A stretch of 64,000 bases of DNA. Origin: Paragorgia papillata. Its lineage: Eukaryota > Cnidaria > Anthozoa > Scleralcyonacea > Coralliidae. The stretch is from the NCBI GenBank assembly GCA_035771165.1, contig JAWNZC010000234.1:3505001-3569000 (forward strand), given 5' to 3'. The notes beneath the pieces are model-generated. The model had not been told where the DNA came from. It was given only the letters and a program-made list of their open reading frames with translations, and searched no databases. The translations under genes and the position numbers were made by a program. Positions 51,591 through 61,300 of this stretch are shown piece after piece. How positions within the stretch are numbered: position 1 is the first letter of the stretch; every line of letters begins with the position of its first letter.

Positions 51591-52244
51591 TCAACATTTC
51601 TTTCCCTCTTTAATAATTTTTGTGTACTCCTTGCACTTTCTGATCCCACTCATGCTCTCTATTTTCAAAACATTTTCAACACTAAGAGCATTTCCAAAAA
51701 CTTTGAATCCTGTTTGGTATGGTCTGTAAGCGTTGTTTGTCAGGGAGTAATTTAGAATGTATCTAATCTCGTCAAATGTTTTTAGTTCTGATGAAGTTGG
51801 TTTTTTCATTTTTTCCAAAAGATCATTTCTTTGACAGATTCCAAAAATAATGAACATAATGTAATTCATACTATATTTTCTGTCCAAAACCAAGCCTGAT
51901 CCTACAAGAGTTCTGTTTGCCTTGCTGAAGAATTTTATGATTTCGTAACCAACAATTTTCTCCTCCTTTGGAAATAGTTTCCAAAATGTTTTTACGTATC
52001 TTTTTATGATTGGTGTGGGTGGTTCTTTGTGGTTAAAACCATGTAACTTTTCCAAAACCAAACCACATTTTCCACAAATTATGGATCCTTGGAATTCGTT
52101 AGTTGATACCTTACAACAACTACTTTTGTTCTTATATGTTTCGAGTTCTAAAAGACTTTTGTTGAATTCCTTTGGTTTTTGCTTTTCTTTGATTTCAACA
52201 ATGGGGTTTCCAAAAACATCTAAATTTTGATATGGCTTTGACAT
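51591..52244 (-). CDS. zinc-ribbon transcription factor-like (VLTF3/TFIIB-type)
   Basis: 217 aa, orthologue of 23676-24329. Ribbon SSCCKVSTNEFQGSIICGKC then GLVL; all four cysteines kept while the N-terminal 40 residues drift. Start preceded by TTAATAAAAGAAAGAA. Confidence 0.5.
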   Translation of the reverse strand: MSKPYQNLDVFGNPIVEIKEKQKPKEFNKSLLELETYKNKSSCCKVSTNEFQGSIICGKCGLVLEKLHGFNHKEPPTPIIKRYVKTFWKLFPKEEKIVGYEIIKFFSKANRTLVGSGLVLDRKYSMNYIMFIIFGICQRNDLLEKMKKPTSSELKTFDEIRYILNYSLTNNAYRPYQTGFKVFGNALSVENVLKIESMSGIRKCKEYTKIIKEGKKC

Positions 52245-52256
52245 TTCTTTCTTTTA

Positions 52257-53459
52257 TTAAATTAATCTTGCTATTCCTTTAAATACCAAGAAAACCGTTC
52301 CAATTGATGCCCCAAAAACTTCTGGTAATCTGTTGTCGCTTTTTCCAACAATTTCAGGGGTAAATATTCCGGGCTTGTATTTTCTTTCATTAATTTTAAC
52401 AACATCATCTATAGTTTCAATAGGTTTTACAGGAAATTTTACAATGGGTTTTCCAATATTTAAATGTCTGTTAAGTCCAAGAGTCATCCTATTTGTGGCC
52501 AGGGTAAGAACATTATTGAATCCACTAATTGGGTTAATAAGGATTCTCATGTCCGAAGGGATTAAAATTAAACCTGGGGATATGGCAAAATTCAAAACAA
52601 CATTTGTGGACTTAATTGCCTGTCTCATATTTGAAATAGAAACAGTAATGTCATCCTGAGCCATGGTATCCTCCATTAACTTTTTAAACACCTCTTGTGT
52701 TTGTAAACTTTTGGCACCTTCGCCAACAATGACCCATCTTGTTTTTGCCTGGGCTCCCAACACACAGTAAACAAAAGATTCTAAGGATTGTTGGAACAAC
52801 TTTTGACCTAATAGTGTTAAACCACTGCTGTCATTGGGTACAAAATGTTTGAAATCGTCGGAATGTCTTAAACCAGCTGACACCAATTCCTCATATGTGT
52901 TAATCCTTCCATAACTCTTTTTTGTTAAATTTACATACCTAACCTCATATCCAAGGTCCTTCATATCTTGTGTAAATTCTTTTGCACTTTGTGTAGAGTT
53001 GCTTATCTTCCTGACCCAAACATCGTTGGGATTGTGTTGTAAAATTTTTATGACATCTTCTGTTAAAAACCTTCTAAGTTTGTTTGGATGTTTTAAGAAC
53101 CTTCTGACCTGAAAAACATAATGATAATGGACAATGCTTGTTAAAAAATGAGATCTAAATCTTTCAAAACCATTCTTAAAATGTTTGTTTGAAATTCCGC
53201 ACAAATAACTTGCGACATAACTGGCAGCAATGGCTGTAAAATATGGGATTGTAAGGAAGTCATTTAATGTTGGATTTCTTATTTTCATTGGTTGTTGGAA
53301 TGTTAAATCTATGGGGTTCAAATTTACAATAAAGTTTTCTTTTTCATTTGCAAATATTGTAATTGTGTTTATATTTACAGAAGCCTTTGGTTGTTTGGAA
53401 AATTTTTGGACTGATCCGAAAACGTCCCACTCTTTTGGCCATTCTTTAAATTCTGTCAT
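52257..53459 (-). CDS. conserved Polinton protein of unknown function (about 400 aa)
   Basis: 400 aa, orthologue of 22437-23663 without the duplicated KFPVKPFG. Conserved along its length, including LTSIVHYHYVFQVRRFLKHP and the C-terminal hydrophobic helix. Divergent from the integrase. Confidence 0.75.
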   Translation of the reverse strand: MTEFKEWPKEWDVFGSVQKFSKQPKASVNINTITIFANEKENFIVNLNPIDLTFQQPMKIRNPTLNDFLTIPYFTAIAASYVASYLCGISNKHFKNGFERFRSHFLTSIVHYHYVFQVRRFLKHPNKLRRFLTEDVIKILQHNPNDVWVRKISNSTQSAKEFTQDMKDLGYEVRYVNLTKKSYGRINTYEELVSAGLRHSDDFKHFVPNDSSGLTLLGQKLFQQSLESFVYCVLGAQAKTRWVIVGEGAKSLQTQEVFKKLMEDTMAQDDITVSISNMRQAIKSTNVVLNFAISPGLILIPSDMRILINPISGFNNVLTLATNRMTLGLNRHLNIGKPIVKFPVKPIETIDDVVKINERKYKPGIFTPEIVGKSDNRLPEVFGASIGTVFLVFKGIARLI

Positions 53460-53545
53460 TTATATTGGTAAAAATATTGGTAAATATATTGGTAAAAATA
53501 TTGGTAAATATTGGTAAAAACTTTTTGAAATCTTTTGAAAATAAA
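53460..53545. promoter_or_regulatory. bidirectional promoter with five to six ATATTGGTAAA repeats
   Basis: Iterated ATATTGGTAAA(AAT) at about 11-14 bp spacing between the divergent 400-aa gene and the integrase. Repeat number is higher than in element 1 (three), so the tract expands and contracts. The same GGTAAA words recur before the ATPase. Confidence 0.55.
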
Positions 53546-54574
53546 ATGGAAGATAAACTTTTACTCATTGATCTTGAACTTCGAGATATTTACTACAATC
53601 CTGTAACAGGTTACCAATCCATGGAAAAACTTTACAAAGCTGCTGTTGAAGAAAACCCTTCAATAACACGAAAACAAGTTAAGGAGTGGTTACGAAATCA
53701 AAAGGTTTTTACATTGCACAAAACCATTAAAAAACCAAGAAAATACCAGAAAACATTTGTTAAAAATCTTGCAGACCAGATGCAAATGGACTTGGTAGAT
53801 ATGGCGAAATTTGAAACTGAAAATAATGGTCAACGATGGATTTTGACTGGGATAGAAATTTTGTCAAGATTTGGTTTCGCTGTTCCTGTACATAGAAAAA
53901 ACACAGAAAGTATGGTGGCAGGTGTTGGCAAAATGTTGGAAGAATTTAAGAAAAGATTTGACAAATATCCAGAAACAATCCAGTTTGATGAGGGAATGGA
54001 GTTCTATAATGTTGGGGTAAAAAGTCTTTTAAAATCTTTAAACATAAAATATTTTTCAACACATAGACCAAAATATAAAATAACAAAAAAAGGTAAAATA
54101 ACAAAGGAAGACAAATTTCCACCAACAAAAAAGGCTGCCATTGTAGAAAGATTTAACAGAACTTTGAAAACCAGGATGTGGAAATATTTTACTTTTAAAG
54201 GGAACAAAGAGTGGTTAAATAGTTTGGACAAATTTGTTAAAAGTTACAACAACACAACCCACAGCACTATTAAAATGAAGCCCAAAGATGTCAATGATAT
54301 CAACCAATCCAAAGTTTTTCTTACCCTATATGGGGTTCCACCATCAGAATCTCAAGTAAACCCAAAATTCAAAATTGGGGACCATGTCAGGATCCAAAAA
54401 TACAGAAAAAACTTTGCAAAAGGTTATGACCCCAATTTTACAGATGAAATTTTTACTGTGTCAGCTGTTTTCAGAGGAGTTCCAGTTATGTATAGAATTC
54501 GGGATGAGGAGGAGGATATTTTGGGGAAATATTATGGTGAGGAGTTGGTAAAAGTTATTGGGGAACAGACATAA
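53546..54574 (+). CDS. int: retroviral-type (rve) integrase
   Basis: 342 aa from ATG 53546; the longer in-frame start at 53465 translates the promoter repeats (VKILVNILVKIL) and is rejected. Catalytic residues MDLVDMAKF, QFDEGMEFYN and AAIVERFNRTLKTRM. A lysine-rich insert of about 20 residues (KYKITKKGKITKED) sits just before the catalytic Glu and is absent from element 1. The C-terminal FKIGDHVRIQKYRKNFAKGY SH3-like region is retained. Confidence 0.94.
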   Translation: MEDKLLLIDLELRDIYYNPVTGYQSMEKLYKAAVEENPSITRKQVKEWLRNQKVFTLHKTIKKPRKYQKTFVKNLADQMQMDLVDMAKFETENNGQRWILTGIEILSRFGFAVPVHRKNTESMVAGVGKMLEEFKKRFDKYPETIQFDEGMEFYNVGVKSLLKSLNIKYFSTHRPKYKITKKGKITKEDKFPPTKKAAIVERFNRTLKTRMWKYFTFKGNKEWLNSLDKFVKSYNNTTHSTIKMKPKDVNDINQSKVFLTLYGVPPSESQVNPKFKIGDHVRIQKYRKNFAKGYDPNFTDEIFTVSAVFRGVPVMYRIRDEEEDILGKYYGEELVKVIGEQT

Positions 54575-54581
54575 ATAAATA

Positions 54582-55982
54582 ATGGATTACAAAAGACCTG
54601 GAGCCGAAGAAGAAGAAGAAGAAATGAAAGAAATGAAAGAAAGGGGTGGTGGTGAAGACCTTGATGAGTCTGGAATGGCAGAAACATCTTTTATAAATGA
54701 TGAAGACGATGCGGATGATGGTGATGATATTGAAGATGTAATTCCGGAAGGAATGGATTCCAGACCGGAGTTTGATAATGACGAATTTATCAGAAATTAT
54801 AAAGAAAATATTGCCAAGGAGGAACTGGATGAAGTGGAAGCCCAACGAGAAGCAAAAAAAGAAGAACTACAACATTACAAAAAACAACGAAGAATCCTTT
54901 TAAATGGAATTAAAAGGTTTTTCAGGAGATATTTAAATCAGGAAGTTTACGCAAAAGATGGTTTAATTAAGGGGAAACCCAAAGGAGACTATGACAACGC
55001 AAGTAAAGAACTTTTAAAACATTCTTTTCTTGTTTACAACGATAAAGGTAAACTAACTGGTTTGATTTTTAATGAAAAGAAGGTTATGGTTGCGGATGGT
55101 AAAGGAGGATTCAGAATATCCGGAAAGGCTAGCAGGAATGTTGTGGCTGAATTCATTCGACTTAGAGCATTGGCATCTATAGAGCACAGCAAAACAGCCA
55201 ATAAACCCATTGAAGATGAAATAGGGTCCTTGCCTGGTGCAAAAGTAACGAACGAAATTAGAGAAAATGTTGCCAGCGAAATGCAGGATGAAATAACAAT
55301 AATAAGGGATGACATTGAAACCCAATATGGAAGTAGTACCCAAGAAGGAGAAAGCAGCAAACAAAAAGAAGAAGGAGAAGGAGAGAAAAAAAGAGAGAAA
55401 ATTCTTAGAGAGCTTGCCGGGATTTTGGACCCAAGGGGAAAGACCCCCGAAGATCGACTAGAAGCTGTGGTAGTTAATATACCATACTTCGAAGACGAAC
55501 TAAAAGCAGAAAAGGATCCAAAAACTAAAGAACTTATTAAAACCGTTTTAAAAGTTATTACCATGAAAACCGATCAAATTAGAGTGGATGAAAACATTAC
55601 CCCACTGGAGGAAGAAACAAAAGAAAGAATTAAAACCAATGTTATAACCAGATTTGAAAAATTTAAAGAATGGGCCAAAGAAAACATGGGGGCAATGGCT
55701 GCTATTGCAATTTCCATCGGAGGGATCATAACAACTGTTGTTTTAGCTGGAAAAGCTGCTGTTGTAACGACTGCAAAGGCGACAGGAGCATTAGCAAAAG
55801 CATTGGCAAAACTTGCAAAACTTGCCTGGCCTGTATTGGCACCAATTTTAAGCATATTGGCAACTGCACTATCTTGGGGTGCAAAGGGATTGGCATGGTT
55901 GGCGAAAAATCTGTGGGTTCTTGCAATAGCTTTAACATATTTTGTTTACACAGAGTATAACCAAAGATACAAGAAAAAATAA
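54582..55982 (+). CDS. large Ala-rich membrane-active protein
   Basis: 466 aa, intact. Very acidic N-terminus (EEEEEE, DDADDGDDIED), a helical, charged middle, and a C-terminal 110 residues with repeated hydrophobic segments (AAIAISIGGIITTVVLAGKA, LAWPVLAPILSILATALSWG, NLWVLAIALTYFVYTE). The C-terminal part is close to element 1's; the N-terminal half differs strongly. Possible functional analogue of adenovirus membrane-lytic proteins; unproven. Confidence 0.7.
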   Translation: MDYKRPGAEEEEEEMKEMKERGGGEDLDESGMAETSFINDEDDADDGDDIEDVIPEGMDSRPEFDNDEFIRNYKENIAKEELDEVEAQREAKKEELQHYKKQRRILLNGIKRFFRRYLNQEVYAKDGLIKGKPKGDYDNASKELLKHSFLVYNDKGKLTGLIFNEKKVMVADGKGGFRISGKASRNVVAEFIRLRALASIEHSKTANKPIEDEIGSLPGAKVTNEIRENVASEMQDEITIIRDDIETQYGSSTQEGESSKQKEEGEGEKKREKILRELAGILDPRGKTPEDRLEAVVVNIPYFEDELKAEKDPKTKELIKTVLKVITMKTDQIRVDENITPLEEETKERIKTNVITRFEKFKEWAKENMGAMAAIAISIGGIITTVVLAGKAAVVTTAKATGALAKALAKLAKLAWPVLAPILSILATALSWGAKGLAWLAKNLWVLAIALTYFVYTEYNQRYKKK

Positions 55983-56000
55983 AAATAATGGTATAATAAA

Positions 56001-56516
56001 ATGAACACAGAATACGCAACAATGAATGATGAAAAAAATGAAGAACCGCAAAATTTGACCCTTCGAGAAGATTTAATCCGGCTATCCTTTGCAAAGGAGA
56101 TCAAACATTCGGAAGCATATTTGAAAAAAGCTTCGGTAACCCAACTTGAAAAAATAAAACTTAGTTATGAAAGAAACCAACTTGACAAAACTTCATCTCT
56201 GTTAACAGAAACACTTGTAACCAAATTTTCAGAGTTATTAGAGCAGTTGGACTTGGTGCAAGATGACGAAAAACTGGATGCAGAACTTTCATCAAACAAA
56301 CTTTTTTGCGATGATGTTAAATCCTTGGTTAAAAAAATTTCGCCTTATATCCCAATGATTGGTTTGTTAACTGGTGGCATTATTATTGCAAAACACGTTT
56401 GGGATAAGAAACCAAGCTGCGAAGCAAAGTTAAATAAAAATGTTACAGTACAAAATAATGAAAATTCTTCTGAAAATAACAGTGGTGTCAGTTCTGTTGA
56501 TTCCAGTAACAGTTGA
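56001..56516 (+). CDS. single-TM protein with helical ectodomain
   Basis: 171 aa, orthologue of 19540-20043. TM segment YIPMIGLLTGGIIIAKHVW; the helical part (SFAKEIKHSEAYLKKASVTQ) is nearly unchanged. Start after TGGTATAATAAA. Confidence 0.65.
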   Translation: MNTEYATMNDEKNEEPQNLTLREDLIRLSFAKEIKHSEAYLKKASVTQLEKIKLSYERNQLDKTSSLLTETLVTKFSELLEQLDLVQDDEKLDAELSSNKLFCDDVKSLVKKISPYIPMIGLLTGGIIIAKHVWDKKPSCEAKLNKNVTVQNNENSSENNSGVSSVDSSNS

Positions 56517-56541
56517 GTTGTTATTACTTAAATTTTTACTG

Positions 56542-56570
56542 TTTTCCTAATCTTGTTTGGGTTAGGAAAA
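56542..56570. terminator. palindrome TTTTCCTAA/TTAGGAAAA
   Basis: Same stem as 19442-19470, right after the single-TM gene. Confidence 0.55.
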
Positions 56571-56580
56571 AATAAAACAA

Positions 56581-56871
56581 ATGGGAAATTCAAAGTCAAA
56601 GTCAAAAGAAAAATTTAATAAAAACCATATTACTAAAAAAGGTTTTCAGTTTGGTTTAAGTTTTGGAAAGGAAAACCTAACAATGGAAGGAAATGTTCAA
56701 ATAGGGTGGACAAACAAAACAGTCAAAAATTACACAAGGGTTCCAAACTGTAAAAAATCGCCATCTGTGGATTCTTTAAACCAAAATAAAATAAATGATG
56801 ATGATAAAAATCTTAAACTGGTATCGTCAAATTCGACAACAACGGAGGGACAGGAGAAATCTGATTCTTAG
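56581..56871 (+). CDS. Src-like N-myristoylated small protein
   Basis: 96 aa, MGNSKSKSKEKFNKNH start keeps Gly2, Ser6 and the lysine patch. The conserved core FQFGLSFGKE...NVQIGWTNKTVKNYTRVPNC is followed by a variable Ser/Thr/Asp tail. Confidence 0.7.
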   Translation: MGNSKSKSKEKFNKNHITKKGFQFGLSFGKENLTMEGNVQIGWTNKTVKNYTRVPNCKKSPSVDSLNQNKINDDDKNLKLVSSNSTTTEGQEKSDS

Positions 56872-57001
56872 AAAAAATTGGGTTTTAAAAGAAAAAGAAC
56901 GATGGGTGCACAACAATGTAAGAAATGATCATTACTACTGAAAACCTTTCTTTCCTTTAAAAATTGAATAAAAAAATAAAATTAAAATATATAATAAAAG
57001 A

Positions 57002-57508
57002 ATGAACAGTGTAACCGAAAACTTAATTACAATGATGAAAATCCATCAAAAAATGATCCACCAAATGATGATCGAAGAAGAAAGGGAGCATGATCCATCA
57101 TATATACAGTTCCAAGTCGCAAACGCTGAAATTTTAGAAAAACTGTCTGAAACACATAATCCAAAAGTTAGTATATCAAAAAATGAGCTAATTAGTTTAG
57201 CCCTTAAAAGGGGGATAGACACAACAAGTACTCGCTTAACAAAAAAAACACTATGCGAAAAACTTGGCTTCCCAAATATTCCAACCCTACCCACTGGTAA
57301 CCCAGATTTCCCAAACAACCTGATACCTGTTAAAATTCTGTTTACAGCTCTTGAGGATGGAGAAAAAATAGAGTTTCCAAGTTTGCGCCAAGCCTCTGTT
57401 GCTTTAAAAAGAAAAGCGTCTAATTCTATTGGCTACTATATTAAAAACAAAACAGTTATTTGGTACAACGAAAAAGAATGGACCGTAAGTAGAGTAGAAA
57501 CAGAATAA
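57002..57508 (+). CDS. SAP/NUMOD-like DNA-binding protein (b)
   Basis: 168 aa. A helical Met/Glu-rich N-terminus unlike element 1's, a SAP-like segment (ELISLALKRGIDTTSTRLTK), a PNIPTLPTGNPDFPN linker and a NUMOD1-like C-terminus ending WYNEKEWTVSRV. Start after ATATATAATAAAAGA. Confidence 0.6.
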   Translation: MNSVTENLITMMKIHQKMIHQMMIEEEREHDPSYIQFQVANAEILEKLSETHNPKVSISKNELISLALKRGIDTTSTRLTKKTLCEKLGFPNIPTLPTGNPDFPNNLIPVKILFTALEDGEKIEFPSLRQASVALKRKASNSIGYYIKNKTVIWYNEKEWTVSRVETE

Positions 57509-57536
57509 AAAACCATGTCAAACACAATCAAAAATC

Positions 57537-57556
57537 TCTTATTAAAAATAATAAGA
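57537..57556. terminator. palindrome TCTTATT/AATAAGA
   Basis: Stem between the two SAP/NUMOD-like genes; same as 18524-18542. Confidence 0.4.
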
Positions 57557-57585
57557 AATTTAAAAGAAAACCATATAATAAAACA

Positions 57586-58020
57586 ATGACAGCACCATAT
57601 GAAAAAACTAAAGAAGAACTTAAAAAACTTTTTCAAATAAGAATGCAACTAAGAACAAGCGCAAACAACAGATTACAGACAATACGAGAGGAAACCCTTC
57701 CACCACCATCACTCAAAGAACTTAGAATATTAGGAGGAAGACTTGGCGTTAAAGGAGCCCATAGTTCCAACACAAAAACACTTTGCGAAAAACTTAACAT
57801 TCCATTGGTAAAAAACGAAGTTTATGAAAAACACCACAGAAACGTAATTAGAACACCAGTAAAAATAACATTTACTTCTGTGGATGGAGAAAAACTGGTG
57901 TTCCCAAGTATCTACAGAGCTGGACTATGTTTAAACAGAAACCCGAGTTGTATCCCATTTTACATAAAAAACCAAAGAGAAGTTATGTATGAAGGTAAAT
58001 ATTGGTCAGTTAGTCGTTAA
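57586..58020 (+). CDS. SAP/NUMOD-like DNA-binding protein (a)
   Basis: 144 aa, orthologue of 18022-18495. SLKELRILGGRLGVKGAHSS (SAP-like) and a C-terminal SVDGEKLVFPSIYRAGLCLN...YEGKYWSVSR (NUMOD1-like). Start after CCATATAATAAAACA. The N-terminus is shorter than in element 1. Confidence 0.6.
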   Translation: MTAPYEKTKEELKKLFQIRMQLRTSANNRLQTIREETLPPPSLKELRILGGRLGVKGAHSSNTKTLCEKLNIPLVKNEVYEKHHRNVIRTPVKITFTSVDGEKLVFPSIYRAGLCLNRNPSCIPFYIKNQREVMYEGKYWSVSR

Positions 58021-58098
58021 ATTTTTTTAAACTATATAATAAATAGGGTTCTGTTTTCTAAGGTTGCATTTGTGTTCTTCGTCATTTTTTTAACAAAG

Positions 58099-58122
58099 AT
58101 TTCTATCCAAAAGGATAGAAAT
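58099..58122. terminator. palindrome ATTTCTATCC-AAAA-GGATAGAAAT
   Basis: Perfect 10-bp stem between the convergent SAP/NUMOD-like gene and tiny TM gene. Confidence 0.55.
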
Positions 58123-58138
58123 TTTTTAATGAAGTTTT

Positions 58139-58279
58139 TTACAAAAGTATTATGACACTTACCCAAATAATGTTGCCAATGATTATACCAACAGCAAGTC
58201 CAGTCCATGGCGAAATTTTATCAATGAACTCGGTAACCTTTTCATCAACAGCATTAATATTTTCGCTAATTTTGTCCAT
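58139..58279 (-). CDS. tiny single-TM protein, opposite strand
   Basis: 46 aa, nearly identical to 17721-17870 (SENINAVDEKVTEFIDKISP, then GLAVGIIIGNIIWVSVIILL). Divergent from PolB with 41 bp between starts. Confidence 0.7.
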   Translation of the reverse strand: MDKISENINAVDEKVTEFIDKISPWTGLAVGIIIGNIIWVSVIILL

Positions 58280-58320
58280 CTTTTTATTTCATATTTAAAA
58301 ACTTTATACTATAATAAATA

Positions 58321-61300
58321 ATGACTAAGTACACAACAGACCCAAAACTATTAAAAATTCGGGAAAACGCTCGCCTTAGAAAACAAAGGCAGCTACAACG
58401 AGACAAGGAGATGAAACCCTTCAAACCCGAAAGACTTGCAAAACTACAAGAGGTACAAGAGAAAAAAAGATTAGCAAAAGAAACAAGAGACCAACAACAT
58501 GAAACCCTAAAACAATTAAAAATTAACAAAAAACTTAACGAAAAAATCGCTAACAAGGAAACACAAAAATGGTCAAGAGAGATCAAACAAGAAGAAGCAA
58601 GACAGGACAAAATTAAGTGGAACAAAAAGTGGTTGGGTACTAACAAAAAACTTTCTAGAAATAGGAGGATTCTCGGCAACAAACTAACAAAAATTTTCAA
58701 CAGGAAAACAAAAGTCAACAAAAAACTTAGACAAACAGAGCCTGTAATGATTAAAGATTTTGCAAATGGGAAGGCAGCTTTGTACGAAATCTCAGGGCAA
58801 AACTACAGAGATCCAACAGTATTTTTAGAAGAAACAACACCAACTGTTGAAAACCTTATTAACAAGATTGAAAATTCCAAAAAAGTCAAAACAACACTTA
58901 TCTGTAAACTTGTTCATTACGATTATGTTGATAGAATAGAAGAAGTGGATCTTTTCTACTTTACATCCCACATGAAGGCAATGACGACTGAGGAGGATGT
59001 TAGGGAATCATACAAACAAGCAAAAAGAGAGATGTTGGAAAATTTGGCATCCCATCAGAAAAAAGGTTCCGGATGGTCCATAAGATCTGTCGAAAACTTG
59101 CACATCTCAATAACGAAATATAAGCCTTTAAATGGCAAGGGTTACAAACCACTCCCAAAAATCATTAGGGACAAAAAGGCTATCATCAATCTCAAAAACA
59201 AAAATGATATGTGTTTCGCATATTGTATCGTAGCCGCAAAAATTTTAAATGACAACCCTACTGAAAAGAACTTAGAAAGAAACCCAATCCCCCGAAAAAT
59301 TAGAAAGGAATGTAAAAATTATGATTGGAGTGGGATAGAATTTCCAGTTAAAATTAAAGATATCCCCAAATTTGAAAAACTTAACAATATGAGAATCAAT
59401 GTCTTTAGTTGGGATTCAGAGATCAAAAGAGTTTTCCAAATAATGATTAGCAAAAAAACTAACAAAGATGTTATAAATTTGTTTTGGTTGGATGACCATT
59501 ACAGTGTTATCAATAACTTAAGCAGGTTGGTGGGGGAACAGATTGATAACCATCAACACAAAAAGTTCATTTGCAACTTCTGTATGAACCCTTTCAAAAC
59601 AGAGGAAATTTTAAATGAACATGAGACAATCTGTAGAACTCATGATGCTCAGATCCAGGAATATCCAGAAAAAGGTTTGGATGATATAATGGGGTGGAGT
59701 GGGAAAGATTTTAAGAAAACTCAGGATGTTCCTTTCATCATAGTAGCAGATTTTGAGTGCATGTTAAAAACATTGAAAACCGGAAACAATGACGAAGAAA
59801 AAAGTTATACCCAAAAATATCAAGAGCATATACCAACTGGTTATTGTTTTCAAATTATATGTTCTGACCCAACAATATTTCCAGGAAAAACTGTAAGTTA
59901 CACAAAACAATATGAGTTTCAAGATATTGGTCAGATGTTTGTAGAGGCTTTGGAAAAAGAAGCCAAAAAGATTTGGCATAACTATTTGAAGGATCCAAAG
60001 AAAATAATAATGACAGCAGATGACGAGAAAAACTTCCAAAATGCAACCACTTGTTATGTTTGTGGTGGTCAATTTGTACAGAAAAAACTTAAAGAACTGG
60101 ACCCGAAAAGTCTTTGGAAAGCCAACAAAAATACTGCAAAATCCAAAGTTAGGGATCATGATCATTTAAATGGTAAATACCGTGGTGCAGCCCATAATGA
60201 TTGTAACTACTCAATGTCAAGTGCAAGACATATTCCAGTTTTGTTCCACAATTTTAGTGGATATGATAGTCATTTAATAGCAAAATATTTAGGGTTGTCA
60301 AATGGTCCCATTGGTTGTATTGCAAAAACAGAAGAGGAGTATATAAGTGTTAACAAAAAACTTTGGATGGATGGTGGAATGAAAAAGGACCCAAAAACAG
60401 GTACACTAAGAAAAAAATGGGTTCCTTTGGAATTAAGATTTTTGGACTCGTTGAAATTTATGTCAAGCTCATTGGCAACACTTGCATCAAACTTACCTAA
60501 AACAGAATTCCATTACACTGAAAATGGTTTCAAAGACCATCCAAAAGAAAATGTGGATCTGTTGAAACAAAAAGGTGTGTTCCCTTATGAGTTTCTGGAT
60601 AGTTTGAAAAAGATGGACTACCCCAAATTACCACCAAAGGAAAAATTTTATTCAAGATTAACAAGAAAACATATTAGCGATGACGATTACAAACATGCTC
60701 AAACTGTTTGGGACAAGTTTAAATGCAAAAGTTTAAAGGATTATCATGATCTGTATTTAAAAACCGATGTACTTCTTTTGTCAGATGTTATACAAAACTT
60801 CAGGAAAATGAGCAAAAACACCTACAAACTTGACCCCATGTGGTTTTATACAACTCCTGGCCTGTCTTGGAGTGCCTTGCTGAAAATGACGAACCAAAAG
60901 TTGGAACTTTTAACAGACCCCAATATGTATCTCATGGTTGAAAAAGGTATTCGCGGAGGTATCTCAACTATTACCCATCGGTATGCAAAGGCAAACAATA
61001 GGTACATGGATGAGTACGATCCAGAAAAAGAAAGTGTTTTTATACCTTATCTCGACATGAACAATCTGTATGGTTTTGCAATGATGCAACCTTTACCAGT
61101 TGGTGGTTTCGAATGGGTTCCAGAAAAGGAGTTGGCAGGTTGGGAAAAATATTTGACAACAGAAGGAGAAGGTTGTTTCCTGGAAGTAGATTTGGACTAC
61201 CCCGAAGAGTTGCATGATCTGCACAACAATATGCCATTTGCAGCCGAAAGAATGATGATCGACAAAGTGGAAAAGTTAGTACCAAATTTAAATAACAAAA

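Noticed and set aside
53465..53545. Upstream in-frame extension of the integrase
   Set aside because: It translates the iterated promoter repeat, and element 1's extension differs; the ATG after AAAATAAA is shared by both copies.
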